64,000 nucleotides of DNA from the NCBI GenBank assembly GCA_020226215.1, contig CM035230.1:25029883-25093882 (forward strand), read 5' to 3'. This stretch comes from Sindora glabra. Taxonomy: Eukaryota > Streptophyta > Magnoliopsida > Fabales > Fabaceae. The translations under genes were made by a program, and so were the position numbers. The notes beneath the pieces are model-generated. The model did not search any database. It saw only the letters and a program-made list of their open reading frames with translations, and was not told where the DNA came from. This document shows positions 11,154 through 22,032 of the stretch, piece after piece (position 1 is the stretch's first letter; the number at the start of each line of letters is the position of its first letter).

Positions 11154-12210
11154 TAAAACAATGCTCAGAAAATAAATTAAGAAAGCACTACCTTAGGTTT
11201 TAATAAAAACTTTCTATTAATATACATATCTATAGAATTAGGAATTACAACTATTAATGAGCCAAATAATCTGATCTTAACTTAGGCTTAAGTTATTTTA
11301 AATTTTTTACTTCATAATTTAGCTTAAATTTGATTCAAACTAATTTTTTTAGCTCAAGTTTAGTTTAAATTAAGCTCACAAATAGTTCAATTTAACTCAT
11401 TAACTTAATCAATTACAATATTGAATCATTTTATTAATAATTTAATAGCTTAAAATTTTTATGAAATTAAATATATATTTTTAGCAACTTATCAACATAG
11501 AATAAAAAAATTATAAATGACTTAATAATGTCGAATTAGTTTGGATTTTTCAAAAATTTCATTGACTCTTGCAACTTATTAATTTACCTACATAAAATCA
11601 TAAATCTAGTCTATAGATCACAAATGAAAAATGAAACTCACATAATTGTTTAATTTATAAAAAAATTATTAAATTATTTGAAAGAATAAAATTTAAAGTC
11701 AAAGTTAATTACCTAATCATTTAACTTATAAATGTAAAATTAATAAATTGTTTAAAAGAATAAAATTAGAAGTAAAAACCATTAACTTAATTATTTTATT
11801 TGTAAAAGCAAAATTCATAAGCTTTTATTAAATTTTTACTTTTTAATTTTCATTCTTCTAATAAATTTACAAATTCAAAATTATCAACCATTATTCATCT
11901 AATTTTTATATTTTTACTTAAAATAACATTTCAAATACTTAAAAATGTATTGAACTGATAAATTAGTAATAAAAATATATGTTATTTTAAATTTTAGAAT
12001 ACAGTGTTGTCCAATATTTTTTTAAAATATAATATATTATAACATGTATCTTTATAAATAATATATTTATATATCATTTTATATGTTTGTTTATTGTATT
12101 ATCTCATGATACAAATGGGTTGAATTAAACTTTACTTATTTAGAACATGGTCAGATAATTTTACTCATATATTGCTTATTTATTTCATAAGCTCAATTTA
12201 TCGAGCTAAA
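11154..12210. other. AT-rich DNA flanking the copia element
   Basis: No gene. Degenerate alternating motifs such as AGCTTAAATTTGATT and AGCTCAAGTTTAG (11300-11400), and AAGCTCAATTTATCGAGCT just before the copia LTR, look like an old simple-sequence-derived or MITE-like repeat. The copia element may have inserted into it. Confidence 0.35.
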
Positions 12211-12692
12211 AGTTGAATATATTAGATTTAATTTATTTGGACCTTTTAATTCAATAATTTAATTAAAATATAAAAGGATCTTTCCTAAATTAAAATGACT
12301 ATCCAATTAAGCTTAAATGATTATCTAACTTATAACATGATAATGAGTGCTTATTGATGATGAATTTACCCATTTTTAATTATTTCTTATAAACAAAAGT
12401 CACTGCTCATAAATCCTAAACTAATATAAGTACATCACATCTATATCGAATAGACATTTTCCTCATTGTTTTAGGCAATAACTAGGGTTTATAAAGGGAG
12501 TCATTTTTATTCACCTTTTGTTAAGTTGCAATGTTCATGATTAAACCCAGAATAGATCATGAGCTGTTTGATTTTCACAACAAGAATGGACATAGCTAAT
12601 GCTTCAAGTATATTTCAATATTTTATTTGTACATATAATATTATACTAATTTATATGATTCAATGGAAGATATTTTTCATTAAAATTTAACA
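12211..12692 (+). repeat. 5' LTR of the copia element
   Basis: Matches 20104-20594 throughout. Shared blocks include TTTAATTTATTTGGAC, TAAGCTTAAATG, TGCAATGTTCATGAT, TTTGATTTTCA and CATTAAAATTTAA. It ends CA two bases before the primer site, as expected. The first base pair reads AG rather than TG in both copies, so the true edge may be a few bases away. Confidence 0.8.
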
Positions 12693-12694
12693 AT

Positions 12695-12706
12695 TGGTAT
12701 CAAAGC
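12695..12706 (+). other. Primer-binding site (initiator tRNA-Met type)
   Basis: TGGTATCAAAGC lies two bases after the LTR. The standard copia primer site is TGGTATCAGAGC, complementary to the 3' end of the initiator methionine tRNA, so one base has changed. Confidence 0.85.
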
Positions 12707-14600
12707 TATTTGGATTATATGAATTTGATTATATTATTATATAGATTCAAAAATATTTTTTGTTTTGTGTAATTTAAAATTTGTGATGAATTTTTCTAGG
12801 TCAATTTGCTACAAATTTCAAATTATTTAATAGTAAATTATGTACTTATTGTTATAAATAATATTTTACAATTGTTATGTATATTTTGTAAAGTTTTCCT
12901 TTTAAAAATTTTGATTTCATCATGTTTATTGTATGCATGATGTTTTAAGCACACATATGGCTTATATTGAAAAAAAATTCCCTATTTATTTATTATGACT
13001 ATGATTTACAGTGTATTTGTAGGGCTTGCAATTTTTTGATGAATATATACATATTTTTTTGAAGCCATTTTATTTCTTTTGTTGAGTTTTAAAGTTTAAA
13101 GATCCACAAAAGTTTTCCATCTAGAAATTTCACATTTTTTGAAAGGCATATGAAAAACTTGTGACCATGCAAATAAAAACATTTCATTTTTCATTCATTC
13201 ATCCTTTAATGGATATTGCTACAATATGAAATAAATGGATCAAATTGCAATGAATTAAATTTCCCATTACACTATGAAAATTTAGCTTGCAATGTTTCTA
13301 GAAAAACATGAAAAAATAGGTCTCTAGTTTGCTATAAAATTTTTTAGTGCAAATAGTAGAAAGAATGTAAGTATATATGCTTATTTTAGGATTGTTTTTC
13401 ATATAAATTTATATGTTTTTTTTCCTAATTATTACGCTAATCACATATGCAAAAGTCCTTATTCTAAAAAAATGGTTAAATGGGATTCATATCAGAAAAT
13501 TTTCTAAGAAAAACAAGTTGAAAGTTTTGACTTATATTATTTTTGTTATCATTCATTTTTTGTGTAATTTTAGTTTTTGTTTAATTCCTATTAATGAAAA
13601 AGTGTTTTTGCAGTTATAAGCATGAAAAATTGATGTGTTAGGTATTAAAACTCTACAAAACTCCATAAGTGTTTTCCAAAAGTTTTTCCTTGAATTTGGA
13701 TGATTTTAAATTTTTTTAATATTTTACATTAAAATGCATTAAAGAGGAATTGTATGTGAAAATTGCATTGAAAAATGTGTAAAATAGGCCAAAACCTATT
13801 CTAGCTCATGCGAGTTTACAACCAGGTTATTGGACCTAAGTTATAGACTTGGCTAGAGCTAGAAGATGTTAGAATAGTACATACAGGTAGAGTCCATATG
13901 TGCAAGTCAACCGTCATTGTCCTAGCATTGGATGGCAACAATACTTACATCATTGGACTTCACTCTCTAAACTTTATTTTTTAGGTATTTTTTCAATTTT
14001 TTTAAAATTAAAAATATTTTAATTACTTTTGTCCATTTGATTTAAGTGGTCATTTGAATTTGTTTCGGCATGAAAATTTTATAATATGATTCTAATGATT
14101 TAGACTTTCATATATATATTTTTTATGAAATTTTTAGATATTATTTGGTTTATTAATTTTTGCTTGTATATAACATATTTTATAAGAATTATTTGGGCTC
14201 GTGTTATGTTATAAAATTTTATGTAATTATGGACCTACCCATCATGGGCCAATTACATAAAATTTTATTAATTTCATTAAATGTTAGTTAAACTACAGCA
14301 ATTATCATATTAATAATATTTTAATATCTTATTGATATAATATTATTAATATCATTTGTCATTAATGACATAAGCATAGAAGTAATTATTGTTTCTCTAA
14401 AAATTTTCAGCACTTTATTGGTGTTAGGTTAAAGAAATATAGTATTTAGTTTTTGTATGATATTATAAGGCCTTAGATGCCCTATTAATGTTAAGTCTTA
14501 TAGTATAATACTATTTATAATTATGTAATTTACTGAGAAAAATTTAAAGCATGGTTAAAATTAAACATACATTAATCTTTTAAATTTATTTTTCTCAATT
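12707..14600 (+). other. Long copia leader (or internal insertion)
   Basis: About 1.9 kb separates the primer site from the first recognisable gag codons. Copia leaders are usually far shorter. No coding motif is visible. A 68-codon frame at 13413-13619 looks like chance. A patch at 13790-13980 is GC-richer and might be the remains of an inserted sequence. Either this lineage has a long leader or another element inserted and decayed here. Confidence 0.5.
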
Positions 14601-15430
14601 TTCCTATCTATGTAATTGAATGCTATTAAAATGCTTAATAAGAGAAACCATAAGAATTGGATTGAGCCATTAAAGTTATATCTAACAATCTCTAATCTCA
14701 ATCTAGCTATTAAGGAAATAGGACCTATGATTAATGCTAAATTTATAGTAGACCAAAAATGTCATTATAAAAACTAAACTTACTTGAGCAAAGTGTGCTT
14801 AATAGTGATGAAGTATACGATAGATAAAACTGTTAGAGAAAGCAAACCTGAAGCCAACAATGTGAAAATATTCTTAAACTCTATGGTTGAAAAGTATAAG
14901 AAGTTTAACAAGGTTAAGAAGGGTTGATATCTTTCATAACTTGAAAAATCAATGTATGATGGTCTTAGTAAGATGTGAGAATGTATTCTGAGGTTGGTGA
15001 ATTATACAACAAATTGAAATCGAAATAAACTTATCTAGGTGATAATTATCTAACTTGGCATATGCTAGAATCTCTCCCATATTAGTTTGATGTTTTGAAA
15101 ATATCTTACAGTACTTGAAAAATTGAATGGACCATAAACAAACTCATTTCCATTATTACTTAAGTTAAGGAAGATATAAAGAAAGGTAAATCTCAAGTGG
15201 TCAATTATACTATGTATGGCTTAACTTCAAAACATGGGACAAGGGTTAATCACAAAGATAATAAGAACTGATATAATCATATAAGGAAGAAAGGTGAGAC
15301 CAATAAGTAATGCCATAAGCTAAAAAAAAGTTTAGTTCAAGGGTAATTGTCAATTTTGTAAAAAGTATGAACATAAAAAAATAAACTAGTTCAAGTATAG
15401 AAATGGGATGAAAAGAAAAAGAAAGGTACT
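14600..15430 (+). pseudogene. Degenerate copia gag
   Basis: The start resembles the usual gag opening: NHKNWIEPLKLYLTI at about 14645-14690. Near the end a zinc knuckle (CX2CX4HX4C) is seen as CQFCKKYEH with Cys codons at 15348 and 15357 and His at 15372. The fourth ligand codon (15387-15389) is now TAG. Many stops and frameshifts occur between. Gag would have formed the virus-like particle. This copy cannot. Confidence 0.65.
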
Positions 15431-15910
15431 TATCTAACACTAGTTTATTTTGAAGCAAATACTATCGATATGCCATTAAACACTTAGTGGTTAAATATTG
15501 GTACAATTATTCATATCATAAATTATTTTCAAGCGTTGATAAATTTGAGGAAACCAAGTGGAGGAGAGTTAATTGTGTGATTGGGAAATGAAAATAAAAT
15601 TAAAGTAGAGTAAAGTAGATCAATAAAGTTGAATCTAAAGTTTGAAAATAAGTTGTTATTTAATAATGTTATTTATATGTCTCTTATGAGAAAGAATTTA
15701 ATTTCTTTTGCTACTTTACACTTTGTTAGATATTCTTGTCATTTTGATAATGGAAAATTAAATTACTTAATCTTCTATGGTAGGTACTCATTCTTTATGT
15801 GATAGATTATATATAATTAACCTAGATTTAATTTTATGAATTCAATAAATTTTGTTATTAGTAAGAAAAGAAATATAACCAATGAAAAGCCTTTAATGCT
15901 TTAATATAAA
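15431..15910 (+). pseudogene. Degenerate copia protease and pre-integrase region
   Basis: At about 15479-15520 the frame reads NT, a stop, WLNIGTIIHI. This is the aspartic protease site, normally W-x-DSG-AT/TTHI. The catalytic Asp is replaced by Asn and the preceding Trp codon pair contains a stop. Following pieces such as LRKPSGGELIV and RKNLISF in shifting frames match the stretch between protease and integrase. Confidence 0.6.
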
Positions 15911-16815
15911 TAGTTAGAGCACATTTCTCTTGAATATAAAAACTCATAAAAAAAAGAAGTATTACATGACTTGAATTTCTCAGATTATGGAACTTGTATA
16001 GATTGCATTAAAGGAAAATCTTGGCTAAAGCTAGAAATGGAAAGAGAAACAAAAAAGAAAGCATTTTAGAATTAATCCACACAAATGTTAGTAAACTCAT
16101 AATGCTTAATGCTATGGTAGGCCACAAGTACTTCATTAGTTTCATCGATAATTACTCTATATATGACTGGATGGATTTGCTTTGTAAGAATTTGGAATCA
16201 TTGGAAGCTTTTAAGTTATTCTAGGTAGTAATTAAGTCAAAAATAGGGAAACATATAAAATGTGTCAATTTTAACAAAGGTTGATAAGTACCATGGTAGG
16301 TATAATGAAATTAAAAAAAAAAATCCTAGCCATTTTGCAATATACTTACAAGAGTATGAAATTACAGTGAGTTAAACCATGCTTAGGACATTATAGAAAA
16401 ATTGAATTGTGAAAAGAAAAAACTAAACTCTCATGGACATGGTAAAATGCATGTTAGCCCATACCTTGCTACTAGAATTCTTATGGTGTAATGCATTAAG
16501 AACAATAACCTGTATTCTAATTTAGGTTCCCTGTAAGTTAGTTCTCAAAACCCTTTATGAATTGTTATATAGTAAAAAGCCTAACCTAAGGCATTTTCAA
16601 GTTTAAAGTTGTAAAGTTAAAGTAAAATTGTATATTCCATCCACAAGAAAATTTAATTCAAAAATAGTTAGTAGATACTCTATTAGGTACTGCAATGGCT
16701 TGAGAAGCAATAGGTTTTACTATCTAACTCACATAATCAAATTGATCAAATCAAATCGAACTATCTTTTTTAAGAATGAGTTGATAATAGAAGTTAAGTA
16801 CTACACATCATAAAT
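15911..16815 (+). pseudogene. Degenerate copia integrase
   Basis: The N-terminal zinc-binding part is visible as a worn L-HIS, then GTCIDCIKGK, with the two Cys codons at 15995 and 16004. The core is recognisable in fragments: ELIHTNV, HKYFISFIDNYS (16119-16154), then NRTLMDMV-like and EFLWCNALRT pieces. The C-terminal part survives as a 61-codon open frame at 16628-16813 containing YIPSTRKFNSKIVSRYSI and NGLRSNRFYY, matching the usual IGY....KGYRFY block. Several frameshifts lie between blocks. Confidence 0.75.
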
Positions 16816-17039
16816 CTTACCAAAGACAACACAATTATCTTACTAGCATCAATATTATGAGAGTCATTTTCTATTATTCCACCAATTAATATAATGCAAG
16901 CAACAGCAGAAGATCCTAAACCATATAAAATAAATGAAGAGATTCCTTTAAGGAGATCTTATAAAGTTTGTAGACCAATGACTCATAATGATTATTTGGT
17001 ATATTTGTAAAAGCATGAATATGATATTAATGATGACAT

Positions 17040-17780
17040 TGATCCTATAACTTTTCCATAGGCCATATTCAATTTAAATTATCTTGAGTGGTTGAGTGTA
17101 ATGAAGGATGAACTAGCTTTAATGCATAAGAATCAAGTGTGGGATCTAGTTAAGCTACTTACAAGTTACAAGCTGGTTGGATGTAAATGAGTTTTCAAGA
17201 CCAAGAAGGATACTCAAGGTGAAATTAAAAAGTACAAAGCTAAACTAATAGTTAAGGACTATACTTAGAAGGAAGACATAAACTATAAAAAAATATTTTC
17301 ACCAATTTCAAGCAAAGACTTATTTTGAGTTGTTATAACATTGGTAACTTATTTTGATTTGGAGTTACATCATATGGATGTAAAGATAGCCTTTCTAAAT
17401 GGTGACTTATCAAATACTATCTATATAAACCAATTAGATGATTTTTAAGAGAAAAGAAAGATTAGCTCCTCTGTAAACTTAAAAAGTCCATATATAGCTT
17501 AAAACGAGCATATAGACAATAGTATATCAAGTTTGACGAAGTGGTGACTTCTATTAGGTTCAAAAAGAATATAGTAGATTAGTATATTTATATGCTGATA
17601 AGTGCAAGTAATTTTATTTTACTAGTATCATATATAGATGACATTCTCCTTACAAACAATGATGTAAACTTATTAATTAAGATTAAGCAAATATTGTCAA
17701 AACACTTTGATATAAAGGATGTTAAGGATGCCTCATGTGTTTTAGGCATAGAAATCCATTATGACAAATCCTAGGTTTGC
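17040..17780 (+). pseudogene. Degenerate copia reverse transcriptase
   Basis: In order I see EWLSVMKDELALMHKNQVWD, then VFKTKKDTQGEIKKYKAKLI, then MDVKIAFLNGDL (17374-17409), then the catalytic YIDD at 17631-17642 followed by ILLTNNDVNLL. These are the conserved RT blocks of plant copia elements. Stops at several positions plus frameshifts around 17450-17580 inactivate it. A 60-codon open stretch (17592-17774) covers the YIDD block and the DVKDASCVLGIEI segment that follows. Confidence 0.85.
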
Positions 17781-17836
17781 TTAGTTTATCTCAGTAGATG
17801 TATATTAAAAAGGTATTGAAGAGATTCACCATGTTT

Positions 17837-18885
17837 ATGTTTTTAAGTTTCAATACCCATTTTAAAAGGTGAGATTTTCTTAAAATCCTAGTATCCTCCG
17901 AATGATGTTAAAAAAAGGAACATGAAAAATGTCCTATACGTATTGGTTGTAGGTAGCTTAATATATGTTCAAGTATGTATATGTCTTAATATAGCTTATG
18001 CTATTAGTGTACTAGGGAAGTACCTGAGTAATCCTAGCTAGAAATGTTAGTTTGCTACTAAAATAGTCATGAGGTACTTGTAGAGTATAAAAAATAATAT
18101 GCTAACCTATAAGAAATAAAAAAATCTCATGGTTATAGGCTAAGTTATCCAGATGATCACAAATTAACATTTAAGTACATATTCATAATAGTAAGAAGAG
18201 ATATGCCATGAAAAAGTGTTAAGCAATCTTTAACAACAACCTCTACTACAAAAGTCAAGTATGTTATGTGTTATTGAGATTTTTATGTTATTGTATGATT
18301 AATGACTTTTATGGCTAGTTACAAGATTATGGAAAACATTTCAGAGCCTTTCACCATTTATTGCGATAATACTATTGCTATGAACTTCTCTTGAAATAAT
18401 AAAACTTATGCTTGTATGAAGCATTTTGATGTAAATTTCTAGTTTATGTAAGAGAAGATACACAAGCATATTATATGTATCAAACATATTTTCATGGATT
18501 GTATGCTCAAAGCTCCACTAACTAAATATTTAGTAGTAAGAATGTATCATGCTCATGTAATTAATATAGGTTTGATCAAGTCTTTTGATATTTCACGTTA
18601 ACAAGAGTATTATGATATAAATTGTTTATCTCAAGATTTATAAATAAAATACTCATAATAAGATATTCATGTTTTGTTATATATTATGCATATTTTTTTT
18701 GTTATGAGATATTGATAGAGATATTTAAACCTTATCTCAATGCTATGTTATGGATAATGGTTCTCGTTTGACATTTTAGATTAATTCTTCAACCCTATAT
18801 GTGAAAATTTACATATTATCTTTTTTGTCGTGTAAATCTTATCAAGCATAATTTTGTCTGTATATCTCTATTGGATATTTTCTAC
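17837..18885 (+). pseudogene. Copia RNase H region and 3' untranslated part, tandem copy 1
   Basis: Encodes the RT-RNase H linker (IYVQVCICLNIAYAI, KYLSNPS) and RNase H (KQSLTTTSTT, EPFTIYCDNTIAMNFS, then KAPLTKYLVVRMYHAH), followed by non-coding sequence. It matches 18886-19930 with a period of 1,049 bp, measured from GTGAGATTTTCT ending at 17880 and at 18929. This copy has more stops than copy 2. Confidence 0.85.
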
Positions 18886-19930
18886 ATGTTCTAAAGTTTC
18901 AACACCTCTTTCAAAAAGTGAGATTTTCTAAAAGTTCTAGTATCCCCAAAATGATGTTCAAAAAAAGAAAATGAAAAATGTCTCATATGTGTCGGTCATA
19001 GGTTGCTTGATATATGTTTACGTATGTACACATCTTAATATAGATTATGTTATTGGTGTACTAAGGACGTGCCTAAGTAATCCTAGTCAAATATATTGGA
19101 TTGCTAGTAAAATAGTCATGAAGTACCTATAAGGTACAAAAGAATATATACTAACCCACAAGAGATTATAAGATCTTATAGTTATAGGCTAGGTTGTCAA
19201 GATTATTACAAATTGATATTTAGGTACATTTTTATGATGAAAGGAGGAGATGTGTCATGGAAAATTATTAAGCAATCATTAACAGTAACCTTTACTATGG
19301 AAGTAGAATATGTCACATGTTATGAAGCTTATTGTGTTATTAAATGGTTAAGGAATTTTATAATTAGTTCCAAGATTATAGAGAGCATCTCAAGAGCCTT
19401 CACCATTTATTATGATAATATTGTTACTATGAACTTCTCTCCAAATAATAAAAGTTTTGCTTATATGAAGTACTTTGATATAAAGTACTAGTTTATGTCA
19501 AAGAAGGTACACGAGCATATTACATGCATTAAACATATTTCCATAAATCATATGTTAGCAGATCCACTAACTAAATGCTTAGCAATAAGAATGCATCATA
19601 ATCATATAATTAATATCGATTTGGTTAGGTCTTTTGATATTTTAGATTAATAGGAGTATTATGATGTAAATTATTTATCTTGAGATATATAAATAAAATA
19701 TTTATAATGAGATATTTATGTTCTATTATATATTATACACATTTTTTATTATGATATATTGATAAAGATGTTTATATCTTATCTCAATACTATATTGAGA
19801 ATAACAATTCTTATTTGACATTTTAAGTGGATTCTTCTACCCTATATGTGAAAATTTGCATATTGTCAATTTTGTTATGTAAATTTTATCAAGCATAATT
19901 TTGTTTATATATCCCTACTAAATATTATAT
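18886..19930 (+). pseudogene. Copia RNase H region and 3' untranslated part, tandem copy 2
   Basis: Second copy of the 1,049-bp unit. It keeps a 92-codon uninterrupted frame at 19213-19491 carrying the RNase H core: GGDVSWKIIKQSL, TMEVEYVTCYEA, RAFTIYYDNIVTMN, and FDIKY at its end. The same positions in copy 1 are broken by stops. Downstream reads NHMLADPLTKCLAIRMHH-like sequence, the usual end of copia polyproteins. Confidence 0.85.
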
Positions 19931-20103
19931 TTAGTTAATAAGGTGTGAGTGTATAGTGTGTATTTCATTAATATCCCTATCAAATACTTTATTATGCACT
20001 GTTGGACACTTATAATCTTAACTTTGACATATGAGTGTAAATATACTATAATTTACCTCTATATTTTACTGAAGTGGCCACTATTACTAAATTATACAAT
20101 CCA

Positions 20104-20594
20104 AGTAGGAAACTATTAAACTTAATTTATTTTGGACTTTTTAATTCGACAAGTTAATTAAAATGTAAAAAAATATGACCCAAATTTCTGACCCAAATTA
20201 AAGTAACTATCTAGCTAAGCTTAAATGGTAGTCTAACTTGTGAATATGGTAATGGATGTTTTTCAATGGTGAATAAACCCCCTTCTAGTTACAACTTATA
20301 AGTAGGGGGTTACTATTCCTAAATTCTAAGTTAATCTAAACATATCCCATTCGTGTTAGATATACACTCTCCCTACTATGATAGCTAAAGTTCATAGGAG
20401 GAGTCATTCTTGTTCATCTTTTGTTGAATTGCAATGTTCATGATCAAACCTAAAATAGATTATGACCTATTTGATTTTCATCATAAGAATAAATGCAGTT
20501 GGTGCTTCATATATATTTAATATTTTATTTCTACATATAATATTTTACCAATTTATATGATTTAGTGGGAAAGATTTTTCATTAAAATTTAATG
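20104..20594 (+). repeat. 3' LTR of the copia element
   Basis: Partner of 12211-12692. By eye the two differ at roughly a quarter of positions plus indels, pointing to an old insertion. The terminal CA appears changed to TG. No clear polypurine tract precedes it. Confidence 0.75.
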
Positions 20595-21320
20595 CAATCA
20601 AATTGTGATCCACTTGTAAGCTAGCTTGACTCATTACTAGCCTTACTATGAATATATATTTTTTAAGTTTAAAAATAAAAATTTAAATTGATAATTTTTT
20701 GTTAAATAAATTATATTTATGAATTATTTATAATATTAATAGTCAATAAAATTAAAAAACGAAAAATGGGGGAGAAAGTATAAAAAAGAAAAAGGTTGTA
20801 AGAGTTAAGAATTTTGGAAGGAAAAAATTTATAAGAGAGACATACACAAAACAAAGACGACAATTATTTATGGATATTATAGAATTGATAATAGATCAAT
20901 TTTTTATTCACCAATTTTTTTTTCATTTTTCAAAATTCAAGAAAAATTTTTTTTTTATCAAGAACAACATTCATAACATTAATTATCAAAGGAAGGAAAG
21001 TCCCGAATTTACATAGGAATATAGAGAAGCCTAATTAAATACATATTACAGACATGGCTAAATTCCTCTAACATAGATCTATACATAACCAATTTAAACA
21101 AAACTGAACTTATCATAAATTAAACATTAATATAGAAAATATAATTTATAAAGTTTCATATCAAAAATTTCCTATTAGATTTATTCTTAGGGTTGGCTCA
21201 AAATCTTGTAAATGAAGCTCATAAACTTCAGTACCAACAACCAGAGCTTTCACAATAAATCTTAAGTGAATTTTCAGTGAACAGAAAAGTGAAACAAACT
21301 AAAATGATTTAATACAAGCA
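20595..21320. other. AT-rich DNA after the copia element
   Basis: No gene recognised. Long A/T tracts lie at 20640-20960. From about 21180 the sequence becomes less AT-rich and looks like ordinary low-copy DNA. Confidence 0.45.
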
Positions 21321-21324
21321 CAAA

Positions 21325-21354
21325 CTCCCTCCCCAACTATTGCAAGGGAGGGAG
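21325..21354. other. Perfect GC-rich hairpin
   Basis: CTCCCTCCC (21325-21333) and GGGAGGGAG (21346-21354) are exact inverted repeats around a 12-base loop. It stands out in this AT-rich region. On the minus strand it could form a stable RNA hairpin, but no U-tract or gene end ties it to a terminator role. Confidence 0.6.
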
Positions 21355-21471
21355 CCATGGAAACCAGTCTGATGGACGGAAGAGAAAGAAACTTGGAGTG
21401 ACCAAGCAAGATAGAACACATCAAATAAAGATCGTTTGGATTAGATGGCTTAGGAGTTGGGATGAAGGCTA

Positions 21472-21489
21472 GGCCTTGAGATCAAGGCC
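21472..21489. other. Near-perfect palindrome
   Basis: GGCCTTGA and TCAAGGCC flank a 2-base centre (GA). It lies 118 bp after the GC-rich hairpin and 35 bp before a perfect 40-bp tandem repeat, so three ordered structures cluster within 280 bp. Confidence 0.7.
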
Positions 21490-21523
21490 CAACACTCTTG
21501 CTTGGCAAGTTACATTGGCCCAA

Positions 21524-21603
21524 TTGAGTTTGAAAGGATTTAGCCTTGTTCTCTTTCCAAACCTTGAGTTTGAAAGGATTTAGCCTTGTTCTCTTTCCAA
21601 ACC
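21524..21603 (+). repeat. Perfect 40-bp tandem duplication
   Basis: 21524-21563 and 21564-21603 are identical (TTGAGTTTGAAAGG... through ...CTTTCCAAACC). Perfect identity indicates a recent event, in contrast to the old diverged repeats elsewhere. Confidence 0.95.
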
Positions 21604-21622
21604 TTTAGCCGTTCCGCTAAAA

Positions 21623-21641
21623 ATATATATATATATATATT
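21623..21641. repeat. (AT)n microsatellite
   Basis: A short AT dinucleotide run of about 9 units. Confidence 0.9.
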
Positions 21642-22032
21642 AGGCTTATAGAAAAATAAATTAAATCAATCCATTTTTTACATAAAAAAATAGCATGAAA
21701 GAGGAGTGGAAGAAAGGCAGTGGATATGGCATTACTTTTGAAGTTATCTGCTCCCCTCTCCCAACTTTTCATCGTGCCACCTTCACCGTCGCAAAGAATT
21801 CTAACATGTATTACATGAAACAATTATATAGAAGTTCCAACTTTTAAAAAATAATCATAAAATGTTAAAAAATTTAGAGTAAATATAATATTTAATTTTT
21901 TATTTATAAATATAGTATAAATTTCTCAAATTTCATAATCAATACTATTAATATTTTATTTTTTTATTATAATTATTTATTTTTTTATTTTCAATATTAA
22001 AATAAATTATTAAACACTACCTTAATAATATC
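21642..22032. other. AT-rich DNA before the 1.5-kb duplication
   Basis: No gene. A 68-codon minus-strand frame (21617-21823) is partly built from the AT microsatellite and is not supported. Confidence 0.45.

Larger units (their letters stand above)
12211..20594 (+). mobile_element. Near full-length but dead Ty1/copia LTR retrotransposon
   Basis: Two diverged LTRs (12211-12692 and 20104-20594) flank a tRNA-Met primer site and, in order, gag with a zinc-knuckle remnant, protease, integrase, reverse transcriptase and RNase H. Integrase before RT is the diagnostic copia order. All frames are riddled with stops and frameshifts, and the LTRs differ at many positions, so the insertion is old. Two oddities set it apart: an unusually long span of about 1.9 kb between primer site and gag, and a tandem duplication of about 1.05 kb covering the RNase H end and the downstream untranslated part. 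No target-site duplication is evident at the chosen ends. I cannot assign a lineage. Confidence 0.88.

Noticed and set aside
13413..13619. 68-codon frame between copia primer site and gag
   Set aside because: Lys, Ile and Phe content follows A/T composition. It matches no gag or extra copia domain.
21325..21354. GC hairpin as a transcription terminator
   Set aside because: This is plant nuclear DNA, where such terminators are not used by RNA polymerase II, and no gene ends here.
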